Shown: positions 28,559-41,063 of the stretch, piece after piece
Position numbering within the stretch: position 1 is the stretch's first letter
Layout of the letters: every line of letters begins with the position of its first letter
Origin: Symbiodinium microadriaticum
Taxonomy: Eukaryota; Sar; Dinophyceae; Suessiales; Symbiodiniaceae
Direction: 5' to 3'
Length of the DNA stretch: 64,000 nucleotides
NCBI GenBank assembly: GCA_001939145.1
Contig: LSRX01000185.1
Coordinates: forward strand, 40,205 to 104,204
Notes under the pieces: model-generated
Told to the model about the DNA's origin: nothing
Seen by the model: only the letters and a program-made list of their open reading frames with translations
Database searches by the model: none
Program-made: the position numbers and the translations under genes

Positions 28559-29104
28559 CAAAGAGAAGGAAAAGTCTGTCAACGCCGGGATCTCGGTGGT
28601 GTGATACCAGGCCGCTGTATCTATGAGGAGGAGGTCGCCCTCCTCGAGGGGTCTGTTTGTGACAAGACCGTTAAACCTGCTCCTCGGGAGTCTGGAAGGA
28701 TGGGCAAATTGTCGCTAACACGTGCAGGCTGAGTTTGCTGGCTGCTCTGGAGGACACTTGGCCCTGTGACTGCAAAGGGTATGGCAGATCGCGGGTGGAG
28801 TTCGGAACATTGGCCTTTCGTTGGTTCATTGATTTCGCATGCGCCAGATTTGTCAAGGCACCTCGCAGAGAAGCTCCAATCGTCCGGCATAGCAGCAGGC
28901 CGACAGTAGAGGAGCTCCGCCGGACCAAATCGGGCACAGCAGATACGGCCGGAGCTTCCAGACTTTTCTTCCACAAAGCTGGGTGTGTACAGTGATGGTT
29001 CCAGGTGCAAGCTGGTCCACATGTTCTGGCTTTCCTTGCATACCCATGGGCGTAGCATTTGCCCCAAAGAAGCACCATGCGGTGCCAGTAGGTCTGCACT
29101 CATC
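28559..29104 (-). CDS. JmjC/cupin-like oxygenase, two exons of an incomplete gene
   Basis: Exon 28947-29104 encodes TAWCFFGANATPMGMQGKPEHVDQ, a span I split as TAWCFFGANAT and GKPEHVDQ, followed by TVHTQLCGRKVWKLRP. Exon 28559-28676 encodes FNGLVTNRPLEEGDLLLIDT then AAWYHTTEIPALTDFSFSL. The 270-nt intron between them is GT-AG, and the Pro codon is split in phase. EHVD supplies the HxD pair and WYH the distal His expected for a facial-triad Fe(II) site in JmjC-type cupins; the Lys in GRKVWKL may bind 2-oxoglutarate. Both ends lie at splice sites (AG|GAT upstream, TTG|GC downstream), so more exons exist. The substrate is unknown. Confidence 0.75.
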
Positions 29105-32100
29105 CTTACTGACAGCAGTCAACAGATCGTCAGCTTCAATGTGGCCCGTCAAACTTTTTATTGGCTTAGCGGGGGCTAGATGCTGCCAACCAAAGAATAA
29201 CGTTCCACAGATTGCCTGTTTCGGCGTTCTGCTCGTTCGTGCGAGCGGCACTACCGGCAGCGACGTTGCGAGGGGTTGCTCCAGTGTGGACACTCAGCCG
29301 CAGCACGAGAGTTAGTTTGTCTTAACTGGGTTCATTGGCACGTAATCATATGTGCAAGAATATGCTGAGGGACCTATGCCAGTGCTGTAAATAGTAGAAC
29401 CATGGCTTCCAGGATTCCGGCGGTTTCGATTCGCTGATCCGACCCGATATACAAATCCATAAGTGAATGTAGAAGCCTACAGTGCCACCTGCAGCCACAT
29501 TTCGACCGGGTTTGTTTCCACTCCGCAGCTGGCCAACGTGACAACGAGGTCCTCTGCTGCCTCGTCAGGGACTAATTGTGTTGGACTCTTCTTGATGCAA
29601 ACTGGTATCATATCTATACTGCCGCCCTTGCTCTTGCAACGTTTATGTCTGGTCTTCTTCCAAACTCGAAAACGCGACCTCCCCGTCTACCACGAAGCTG
29701 CCATACCACCTTTGGACACCAGGTGCCCGGGAGTTGGCCAACGCCTCCTGCAGGGTTAAGTTTCGCAAGATTCCTGCTGTACCAGCCCTCTACACGTCCG
29801 TGTCTTTCACCACGCGACCTGAACAGACCTAAAGCTTAAACACTTCTACAAACAAAGTGCTGCGAGCCCGAGAATGCTTTGAACTTTGTGCGCCGACCGA
29901 GCGAACCTGCAAAGACTTGCAGTCGTGGTTTCGAGTTCACAACTCCCGAAGCGACTGAATCGATGAATAGGGTGGTGAAGGGGGTTACTGAGTCCGGAAC
30001 AAAAGCAATGGACACTAGCTTACTTGTCTTAGTCGTGCTTCTCTTGTTTGTTGCTGCTGTGTGTACCATGGTTAACAGAGCTTTTGTGAGAGGAGTGGTG
30101 CCGACCGTAGTACATGTTTGTCAAAGAGCTTCCAGAATGTAGCAGTTGTTTCGTCACCAGTGGGCTCAGCCTGAAGCACGACAGACTAAGACAAGCGAAG
30201 AACAGGCTTAAACAGGGGTTTTGGCTGCTAAATGCTAATCTTGCAACAAGCCTTCTTGAGTTTCTGGTTGCAGATTCCTAACAGATGCTTCCGTCCTTCG
30301 CAGCTTCTGGCGAGGCACCAGATGTTTCAGAGGTCCAGTTCTGTGCAACGACGTCTCTGTAGATGCCCGAAATGTGCTCCTCCAGCTCATCGCGGAATAC
30401 GAAGGAATTTTAGAGACTGCTGGCTACGTCTCTCGCCCTTTCCCACACTTTAGTTCCACCCTTCACCATGAACTTAAGCCCGTATCATGAGTATTTGTGT
30501 AGTAGCAAGGAACTACCCATAATTTCGCCAGAAAACCGTAATCGTAAGATGCTTGCACTGATCTAAAGCCCACAAACTCCAATAGACACCAATTCCGATA
30601 ACGGAGATCTCGTTGAGTCCCTCAGCCGCTCCTGCAGCAGCTGTTTCGCCTGTGCCGCAGCCGGTGTGCGACTTCCTTGCCGGGGTTGCCCCTTCGGCAC
30701 TTTAGGAAGCTCTTGGTTCCCTGGTTAAGCAGCCGAAACAGAAGGGGGAGTTTCCGAGATGTTGCAACGGTAGGCTTCCCTTTCGACCCACCCTCTTGCA
30801 AAGACTCGCTGTTGCAAGAAGCCGGCCAAGAACCCTGAATTAGACATCTTTTGGGTGCGCCTTGCTGCAGTCAAGCCCGAAAGAAGGGGTAATCAAACTT
30901 CTGCAGAGCTCCACTATCTTCAGACCGCTTCAATTCCAACCACAGTGGCGGGGCCTGGAATATGGAGCAGGCGGTTTCGCAGAAAGGCCCGGAACACATC
31001 GGCAGTCTTGTCGGGTACTTGGAAGGAGGGCACCGCAGTCAGCACATCCTTCCTGCTGGTGGCCATGTGCTCAGGTGTCGTGCAGCTTCGGCGTCTACAT
31101 GGCATAAGTTTCCTGCGTCACCATCGCTATTCTTCTTCTTGCTGCTTTTGCTCGTGTGATCTGTTCGGGATCCGGAGGTCCCCTGTGCCCGTCGTGGCAG
31201 AAGGCACTTGCGGAACGGACTTGAGGAATGGCTGAGCCATGGATCCTTGAGCTCAGAGCTGGCGATACTTGGAGGCTGCTGAACAGGGTACCTTATAAAG
31301 GTTCTTACTACCCACAAGGATCCCCTACTTGGTGTGCTCTATTGGTGTTCGTTTCTGGAACTCCCACTTTGCATTTCTTCCTCGATCTCCTCGCAACCCG
31401 TGTCCGCGGTAACTGCAAAGTCGCTCAAGGCCATGCTCACGAAGTTTAAAGTCGGCACTTTATCTAATGCCTTTGCAGCAACAAGAAAAAACTCCTCAAC
31501 CACCCGGGACCAGCACCTCAAACCCTATGCCTCAAACCACAAAAATAAGAAACCTCTTGACACCCAACTCGGAAACCCTGCTATGGACTTAGAGTTTAGC
31601 GGTGGACATGAAAACTATTTCAGGGTATATAAGATAGGGTCCTTGCCTAGCAACGATGCAAAGTAAGCTCCTACACTGGTCCTACAGTACCTGGAAGCCA
31701 CTGAACCTGTAATTGTCCCGACTTCGGGGCTCCAGCTTGTTGTCGTCCTGGCTGGAAAAAAATGCTCGGATAGCACGGGCATGCGTCTGAGCCCTGGAGA
31801 GGACTAGGCTCTTGGGCTTGGGGCTTTGGAGGGCCTCCCGGGCCTCAGGCAACCGGAATACAGATCCACTGCAGTGTGCCCTCGGCCCTAAAGCCTGCAG
31901 GCCCTAAACACCCTCATTCGCTAGCCTGCGCCCGCGGCTCCCCCTCGGACGACCTTGTTCCTGCGGCCTGTCTTCTCCAACAGTGCAGAATGACAAGTTC
32001 GAGTGTGCGTGAAGCGACACCGAAAACGTGCTGGTAAGTAAGCCATCCGTCGTTAGTTGCACCCCGTAACCCTTTGAATGAAAGGAGGCCTAAACCCAAT

Positions 32101-35100
32101 CCGGAAGTCAATGTCGACATCCCAACTCCTGCATCCCAATTCCTCAGCAGCTCGCAACTCACGAACCCGACAAACTGACACCCGGTGGCCCAGCTCCTGC
32201 GCTTTCTTGTCGTGCGCGTCACTGAAGGACACGTGCCTGCATAAAGACATGCAGGGAAAAATCGGAGGAGCAATGAGAAATAGGCGCTGCCAAGTCAATC
32301 TTCACGCTCTACTTCGGCGAAGGCTTTACTGGAAAACTCTCCAAGCTGAATGGAAGTAGAAGCCGGCCTTTTGGCTTCCTTGCCGTCCATATCAGCTTTG
32401 CTTCCTGCATGGGGGTCTTGGGTTCAGCGGAGATCACGGAGCCTGAAAACCCGCAATGAAAAGGCCCTAAACCCAAGATCCGGAGCCAGAAGAACTGAAG
32501 CCGGCACATTATGCCAGCAGTCCCAAACCGAAGAAAGCCCAACACTCCGCAAGAAAACTCTCGGAAGCCCTGAGGATTGAGGTGGATGTCGGCAATCGAA
32601 CATGGGAGCTTCTTGTGAAGCCCCAAACGCAGAGGGCCCTCGTAGGTCCAAGACATCCGAAGGTCCTATAGGCACCCTCCCCTTGGCTCTCCCTATGCCC
32701 CAAACCCCGGGCCTTAAACCCCGATCCCGAGAGCACATCGAAAAGACAACCGAATGGGCGTTACTCTACGCGGCTGCGGCGGAGCCATCTTGCAGACTCG
32801 GCAGACTAAAGGGGTTTCCGGGGTATTCCGGGCTCAAGGTTTTGGCGTTTGGGTCCGTGTGAACAGCTTTCGGATGATTGACAGTGGTGGCGCGCCTCAA
32901 CTGCGTGCCCTCGGAGCTTTGGGCTGCACGCTTTGTATATATAGAGCCTCACCACTTTTCGACACAGCTTCCCCAAGCCGTGGACACGTGGAAGAACACA
33001 CGTGAGAATCCTAAGACCCTAAGGCCCCAAAGCTCAAAGGCTTGATGCCCAAAAACACAGCCTCCAAAAGACCACTGAAGACTTCCAAAAGCCTCGAAGT
33101 CCAAAAGCTCCAAAAAAGCATCGAAGCCCCGACACTTTGGGAACCCTGGCCCGGCCCGGGGCCTCCTCCAAGCGGAGCTAAACTAATCCGCCTGAGCTGT
33201 CCGGATTTTCGGGGGTTCAGGGGGCGGCCAGGGGCCGATCTTGCGGGTGATTTTGCATCCGGGTTTCGGGATTTTTTGGGGATAGATTTCGGGTCTAGGG
33301 GCGTTTAGGGCCTTTAGACTTGTAGCCGCTGTGACGGAGATCGGAGCCTTTTCGGCCTAGGCGCTTCATTAATCTTCGCCCGGCTGAATGAATTTCGGCA
33401 CTCCAGACTCCAGGTTCCATTTTTAAAGCTTTAGGCCGGGGCCTCGAGGTGGAGCCTCCGTTGTAGTTAATATAGGGGCCCTAGTAACTAGAGTAGGGTT
33501 TTGGGGCCATTTGTAGTATACCTATCATGAGAAATCCCCATTTATATTACCCCGAAACTGATGACGTGAAATCAATGGAGTTCCTGCTTGCATCCCAGAT
33601 TCGCAGGGAGCTGGGCGCAAGCGATGCTTTCGCTCTCTACCCAAGCTTGACTTCAGCTGTCTAGCTCGCTCTTGTGAGCCCAATGCAGACACGACGAAGA
33701 GAGCATGCAGAGGGAGATGGTTCTAGACGACAGTTTTTCTTGAGGCACTCGTTTCTCGTGGGGTTTGCGCTCTTACGCCATGCTTAGTGCATCGAAATGG
33801 AACGTATCAGGAACAGCTAAAAGGTGGTACAGAATTAGCCAAGGACTGGAGAGCCCGCATTCAGTTCGCAAGTCAAAATTCTGCGTGCAACGAGTATTGC
33901 GTGCTTGGACGACACGTATAATGGCAGGACTATGCACATTGTAAAAGTGATGCTGCGGCGCATGCTCTATTGTAGCTTTATGGAACTACTAACCCGACTT
34001 GTCTATCCGACAGAGCACTAAGTTCGATTGCTGTTCAGATCAACGACTTGTCTGCTGTTGTTGTGAGTGTTGTTGCGGTTGTCGTCACGAGTACTTGTCG
34101 TGACTGCATGTGCATGCTTTGTGTTGCTATGTTGCTTGCAGGTATGCTGACTGCAGCTGCTCTTGCCATGGCGAATTTTACAGTCTTTGCTACAACGGTT
34201 GTGGCCAACACTACTGTCGCGGTGATGAAGGCCGCTACACCGCTGCTGCTACTTCTCTTGCTCATGCTGTTTCCTGTTTGCGGCAATGATATTTGATACA
34301 AAGGCTTAAGGGAAAAGGCCCGAAAGAACAAACTGTAGACCTCAACATCCCAAAAGCCTAAAGCCAGGTCGAGGCTGATGAATCATATCTGGGAGCCCCA
34401 AGCTAGCGACAACCAGGATTTGCGGTTGTTTGTTCTTTCGGGTGTAGGCACGCCTCTATTGGGTATGGAATGAAATCTGTGTGGGTTTTGCTTTGGGGTT
34501 TTGGTTCAGTTCTGATTTGATTTTTGAGGAAGGGCTGACGTCTGTTGCTTGCGGATGGGGCTTCGGCTAAGGAGAGTAGCTGGATGTGCCTGGCAACCAT
34601 CGCAGTGTTTATGTGTGGGAATCACATCGGCGGCCCGGTTGAGAAAGGATGTCGGTGTGAGTAGACGCTCCCGAAGTACCTCTCTTATGTGACAGTATTG
34701 AAGTCCATGAACCTAAATCGCACATCTCAATCTAAGCTTTGGCTTCTGCTTCATTTTGTCTCCTCGCGTCTGATCTGCGCGATCCGCTCTCCATTATCTC
34801 TAAGCGCTGAGCACGGACCTCAGCCACAAAACCATAGACCCTCATGACCTAGACCTAGACAGTTTGAACACCGAAATCAGAATCATCTCGGGGTCCTTCA
34901 ACTCCGAAATGTTTAGTAGATATCAGTTCTGATCCGTCCCTCCCCCAACCAAGAACCTGTGTCCGAGGTTTTTGTATTGAAAACTGCCCAGTGGTAACCA
35001 GCAACGCGATGTGTTGCACAGCTCGCAATGCTGAAAAGCTTGGCATCCTCAGGCTACGCATGTGTGCTCTACCCGAAGTGTTCATCAAGCTACTGCAACT

Positions 35101-38100
35101 GCTAATACTGTCGCGGCTACGGCAATAACGACAACTATTACCTGTGCTGCTGATGTTGCTGCTGCTCCGACTGTACGACGACGACGACTACTATTACGAC
35201 GCTATCGCTTCCTGCTACCACTACCACTACCAGGAATACATCTGCCGCAAGTGAAGGCGATGCTTGCTACATAATGCTTAACGCCCAACTAATATTTGGA
35301 GTCAAACTCCATGGGAGTAGGAGTGGTAAAGGCAATAGGGCATGCTTCCACGCAGGAACTTCAACAGTTCTCGACAACGAAGCCATGCTATGATGCCCGC
35401 TGCTTGATGCACCAGTCGGTGCGTTCGTTTGAATTCCAGTTTGGGAAAAAGCGAACTTGACAGCCACTGTTGTTCGTAGTTACTATGACTGCAGAGCTTT
35501 CGCACGCATCAACCGCACAGAGTGTCCACGACCGACGTAAAGACATGCATCCACAAACCTTGTTTCTCAAGCTGGAATGGTGCCGCAGAAAAAGGCATCC
35601 GCACGATCACTTGCTCCAGACCTTCCCAGCAGCGTGCAGTGTTTCTTGTATCGTTCTGCTAGTACATCTTCCGCAACATCAGTATTACCGGCGCTTGTGT
35701 ACAGTATACATGTCAATCTTGCATGCATGCCCCAAGCCTCAACACCAACATTGCTACCCCGGGCCATGAATGCATCGGAAGCCCCCCTTGAACAGCGGTT
35801 TCCTGACGCCTTTCACAAGGGGCCTCGGGACCTCAGGTCGCGTCCACGTCGAAGCTTCTGGGGCCTGGCATGGGATGCTGTTGGAAGGATTTCACGGTGT
35901 CAGCGCTTGCGGGCAGCGTCTTGCGAATGCATCCAAGAAATCAAGCCAAACTTCTATGGGGTGTGTGCCATTGTGCCCTTTCTGAGCCCGATATGTCTTC
36001 TGAACATTCTCCGAATTTGCACCATGTTACATTCAAAGCTCCCAATCGCGATCCTGAGCTGAGCAAGCTTGGGGGTCGTTTTGTAGATTCTCCTGGCCTA
36101 ACACGTCCTTTATAGGGACCCCACAGTAACCAATTACGTCCCATGCAACTCCACGAATACATTAGACGAGCAGGACAGACTAGGGGCCTAGGTGCGATCC
36201 GAAGCACCCTTTCAACAAGGCCAACGATACGGAAAGAACGAGGCTCCGTTTGGATGCTAAAACGGAGAAGGAAGGCTTACTTCATGGGCGTTTGCACTAG
36301 CTGGCAGCTGGCTAACTCTCCTCTCCACCTGTGTGCAGCAAAAACGACGTGACTAGCTCAACAATCTTGCATTTTAGCTGTTGAGGCCGCCACTACATCG
36401 ACAGCGAAGATCTGTAGAAATGATGACAAGGCATCAATACGCTGTTCAAGCTGACCAGCTGTTGACTGAGATCCAATATATGTTCAACATGTTGCAGCAT
36501 GCAAACGTGCAACAGGAAGCCCCAATAACCGGAGCAGACACTCGCCCTGCGCAGAGCGGCAAGATGACCTTGTCGTTCAGCCCTATCTACCCTGCAACTT
36601 TGCTGTTATACCCTCCAGGAATGCCAGACCTCGCACATCCTGGAAGGTCCTGTCCCATCCAGTGCCTGTAGTGCCAAGTTGGGAACGCGTTGCCGCATCA
36701 GCTACAGGTTTGAATACAGTCGGATTTCACTTTCCCTGCTGCGTTTCGGGTTTCGATTTGCTTCTCCATCACATTTATAAGCATGACGTGGATTGCCGTA
36801 ACCAGTGCCAAAAGACGCGATGCTAACGGCCTCTAACGTTGCTAAAGCGCCTTTGTCATTCTATGAGGGTCGCATAGTTTCCCTCTCGCATGGCAGAGAA
36901 CTATGGTCACAGGCGAGGCTAGAAATCGGCATACAGCTGAAGCTTGCGTGGTAAGAATTACAATCTACCGGTTCCCAAGCAAAAATCAACAGGACCGAGG
37001 ATCAAGTATTAAAATGAGGGCTTGAAGACCAAGGGCTCCGAGAATGGAGTCCGGCACTCAGCATGGCAGAAACTAGTACTGTTGGTAGCAACTTGCTTTC
37101 CACCCGTTTACAGATATAGCACGAAGAAATGACACATCCCAGAGCTTGAATGTGTCTCCTCCAGGTCTCAGCCCTGGACCATAATCTCCATCTCAAGTCC
37201 TTGCTACTGCGCCTGCTCGCCTGCTCGCCCGGCTTTTCACGTACAGCAAGACGGTAGGTGGCGAATGGCATGCCCTCAAAAGTGACCCAAAGCGCAAGGA
37301 GCCCATAGCCTCGAGACTCTGCGAAATCCCAGTCTAGCCTTCAGGTCCCCACCCTGTACCTGAACCTAGGTGCAAGGACTCACGCCCTCATCACATAATA
37401 TGAAGGGACTACAGAAGGGAAATCATTACTTCTGTGACCTTTTTCAAAGCCCTATACTGGCGAAATGCATGGCCTGGGTCTCGATAGGCCACGCAAGGCG
37501 GCCTGGCGACCTGCTCCACCTGCTGTTTTCTCCCACCCCGAATGCCACTGGGACCAAAAACTCGCCCTGAAACTTGCAAGAAGGTTCAAGGATCGATGCG
37601 TCCGCAGGTTGCTTTTGCAGCTCTTAAGATCCAGGCCTTTGCCACTCCGATGCCCACTTTCTGTGTCTGAAACAAACCCTAAGCCCACATGATCGAAGCT
37701 GCAGTGGTATGCCAAAGAGTTGTACAAAGCAGCGCTACAGTTCAGGGCTTCATGGAATTGGGATGGTGATCTTTGTCGCGATGACGGTAAAGGCGAAGAT
37801 GAAGATGCTTGTGATTAGGATTAGGGTTGCCGACTACTGCTACTGCTACATCTACGAAGTACCGTAACACCCTTTTGTTTCTCAAGCCTTTTTCTGTCAT
37901 CATCTGGCCGAGCGTTGGTTTCTAGCCGCTTCTAGCCTATGTTCAGAAGACAACTACAGGTTCAACTTGCTAGTAGCCGTTACTTATCCAACACCAACGT
38001 CGCCATCAATATGCCTGCGTTAGGACGGACGGTCCCGATGCAAAGCTCAACCACGTAAGAAAGATCAGTACTCAGTTTGACGCCGATTTCTGAGAAATAA

Positions 38101-38718
38101 GGCGGAGTCAGAGAACACAACATTGTGTTGCATCTTATTCAAGGACAGCCTCGTATTGTCATGCCTAACACTACGAAGGAGCCAGGGTCGAAAGATCCTC
38201 TTCCTTTCGGCTCAGCACGGCACTTCGAAGTTGGCAAGGCTCTCGGATCCGGATGGGGGGATGTACCTGGCCCATAACCAAAAGGATATGGCGATCTGGG
38301 ACGGCAGCCAAGCCTACTGCATCCCTTGAGGCGGTTTCACGTTGGGTGTCAGCTTCCCGAAAAAGTCAAAGCTGAAAAAGCCGAGGCTTGCGGGACTTCG
38401 AATGCTCGGCCTGCAACACTTCATGTTGGACACGCCCCAAACTTAAACCAGGGCCTGCTTGTGAGCCCCAGACCCAGGCGTCCATCCTCGACAGGTAACA
38501 TTGCAGAAATCTAGAACGGCTGAAATCCCGAAGCTATAACTGGAGTCCCTTTGCCGTTGCTGCTTTGACTACAAATCTCACAAGTCAAGCCTACCGAAAA
38601 AACTCTTTTGTTGGCATGAATCCCGTAATCGATACTTGCCCACTCTTATGGTTTCCATCAGCGCCCTAAGCTCGGGGTGAAGGGTTCGGGCCTCTTCAAG
38701 ACGAAAAGACTCGCGGGA
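29105..38718. other. Long stretch without a recognised gene
   Basis: Contains only short overlapping frames. The most protein-like minus-strand pieces are 30940-31070 (KDVLTAVPSFQVPDKTADVF, FRAFLRNRLLHI) and 32100-32240 (KKAQELGHRVSVCRVRELRA). On the plus strand, 36420-36530 (MTRHQYAVQADQLLTEIQYM) is the best. None could be placed in a family or chained. Some may be 5' exons of the cupin-like gene. 35090-35235 is a run of imperfect trinucleotides (GCT/ACG/ACT). Confidence 0.35.
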
Positions 38719-40215
38719 GCACGGGGCGCTCAAGGTGCGCGCGCTGAGCTGCTCCCATTTGAAGTCTCTGTACCACTCATGGGCCTGCTGGTTCTGAAGT
38801 GAACTCATGGAAGCAGGGGTTTGCACAAAGGGAAGAGCAAAATACCAACATGAAGGACATCCTATGATTCACAAACAACCACCATGGTCTGTAGCAGAAA
38901 GAAGAGTGCTCTCGCTGGCAGTGAAACTTGTACTGCTGGCGGCGATCGGAGAGGGGAAGGGATCACATGTGTACGTAGCAGTACAGCAACCTAGGTCGTC
39001 TCAAAGGCCGATGCTACCTTAGCCCAAAGCCACGCAAGGAGTAGAAACGTGTACGTCTTTGACCATCATCAGCATCACTTTCATCATTATCATCGTGCCG
39101 TCCTCGTCGTCACCTTCATGTTCCGGATTGCTACATGGCAGCTCGTGCTTGCAGCGGACCTTCAACAGCTACGGTCACACAGAGTTCAAACATGCTACAT
39201 GGATCCGACACGCAAGCCAAAACGCTCAAAGGTCTCCCAGTGATTATGCCAATGCACATCCCCAAACAGTGAAACAGCGCAACAACGATCATGCCGACGG
39301 TGATGACCACGACCACGAGGACCACCGAAGTACTCTCCCCAAAGTACTGGCGCGGAATGCAAGAGGATTCGGAAGCGCGGCGACACTGCTAGCAAGGCCC
39401 AATGCTGGGACGGCGGGCGTGCACTCGCTTGCCGGCGTCGAACGGACACCCGAATCAATGAACGACAGGATCAAACACGTTGAGAGCATAGCCCAAAGAG
39501 CCCACTTGCTGCCCTCGCCCTCATCCAGCCCTCCGGTTCTCTTGCAATTCTCAAGCCTCTGGAAGGATATCGGGTATCAGCTGCTAAACGCAAAACCTGC
39601 TGAACCCTCAAGCCCCAAACTCCAAGCTCCCCAAACACCTTCAGCCCAAAAACTGTCAAGACGCTGAGGCTGAAGCCCTCAAGAACCAACTGAGTGTATC
39701 CCCCATACCGTTCTTAATTCTCAAAAGCTTGGGACCCCAAGAAGCCCCCCCACACCCCCCTGCGCTCACCTCGAGGTTGGCGAGTCCGCCTTGCCGCATG
39801 GGCAGGCGCTCCGAGGCGGCCTCCATGCATCTCAGAGCATCGCACGCACCCCCCAACTTCCTTATATAACGTAACATGATCTCATGCTGTGTGTGACAGG
39901 TGCATCGATACATACATACATACATACATACATGCATGCATATTACTTATGTACACAGCAGCGTGTCCTTCTCTACATGTAGAAGTACATGTGTATCTTC
40001 TACTTGCGTGAACGTGCTTGCATGTGTCATGCTGTGGCTGCAAGATGATGCCGGCTATGATCATGATACTACTGCTGCTACTGGCGATGATGAACGGCCG
40101 TTGTGCTATAGTACTTGTTTTGCTTATGTAACCCTGCCTTACAAAAGTTTGTGAACACAAGCAAACGGGACAACTCGCAGAGGAAGTGCGAGTGCGAGCG
40201 AGCGAGATAGAGAGA

Positions 40216-40248
<33 letters not shown>

Positions 40249-41063
40249 NCGTTGATGAGCTCGGACGGTTGTTAGTAGGGTTTAGGCATTGAGCTCAACC
40301 GAACACGGAAGGACTGAGCGAGGGAGGGAGGGAGGGAGGGAGGGCAAGCGGGCGGGAGAGAGGGAGAACAGGGTCAGAGGGTTGTGACAGGCTCAGGGGT
40401 GCCGAAAACAGCAGCCAAACCGTTGCGACAGGGCCAAAAAGATTAAGCCGCAAGTCTCAACTAACATCCTAAACGAAACTGTGACAACCGGAAGGCGGAC
40501 ACCCCCGCATCAAACCGTTCTTTCGCCCGCCCCAGACCTTTGAAGCCTCACAGCTCGCCGCCTCGTGGCAGAGTTGCTTCACCAAGTCGGCCCACGGCCC
40601 GATCGGTCTGGGAAAATAAGCGGCCTGCCGATCTCCGAGAGAAGCGGTTTTCGGGGATCATTGAAACACCTAGGCCTCAAACGCCATGTTTATGCCCCAC
40701 TGAGTACTCGCCTTACTGCTGCAGGCAGGTGCTGTCAAGGGACGCTCATTCAAAGCTTCCGCCCCTGTCCTGAAGCCAAACCCACATCCCTCGCAAGTCC
40801 CATGCTCATTGGATTGGAGATTCCAGGCCTAGGCTTTCAGGATGTGGGCGATACAACCTGTCAACAAGAACCAAGCCCTTTTTCTGGTTTCGGAGACCGG
40901 AATTTGTAAGCAACCTGAACCCCGACGCAAAAAAAAAGGACCCTAAGAGAAGCCTCGAACATCTCCGACCCCCAGGTTAGAAGCTTTGGAAGAAAGTCCG
41001 CCAGCCTGAATTCCAGCCTGAATTTGTCGGAAGATGTAAATCGGCTCCGAAGCCGCGAAAGGC
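38719..41063 (-). CDS. PKG-like gene: C-terminal lobe
   Basis: Exons: 41006-41063 (PFAASEPIYIFRQIQAGIQ), 40562-40607 (GPWADLVKQLCHE), 39770-39820 (AASERLPMRQGGLANLE) and about 38719-38784 (AHEWYRDFKWEQLSARTLSA, 3' end uncertain). LVKQLC...ERLPMRQGG...AHEWYRDF is the conserved end of AGC kinase domains of the PKA/PKG group. The frame stays open to 38578 and may supply the natural C-terminus, but no stop is assigned with confidence. Confidence 0.85.

Noticed and set aside
39059..39667. Plus-strand frame of 202 codons
   Set aside because: It lies within the PKG-like intron 38785-39769 on the opposite strand and has low-information, His/Ser/Pro-rich sequence with no domain.
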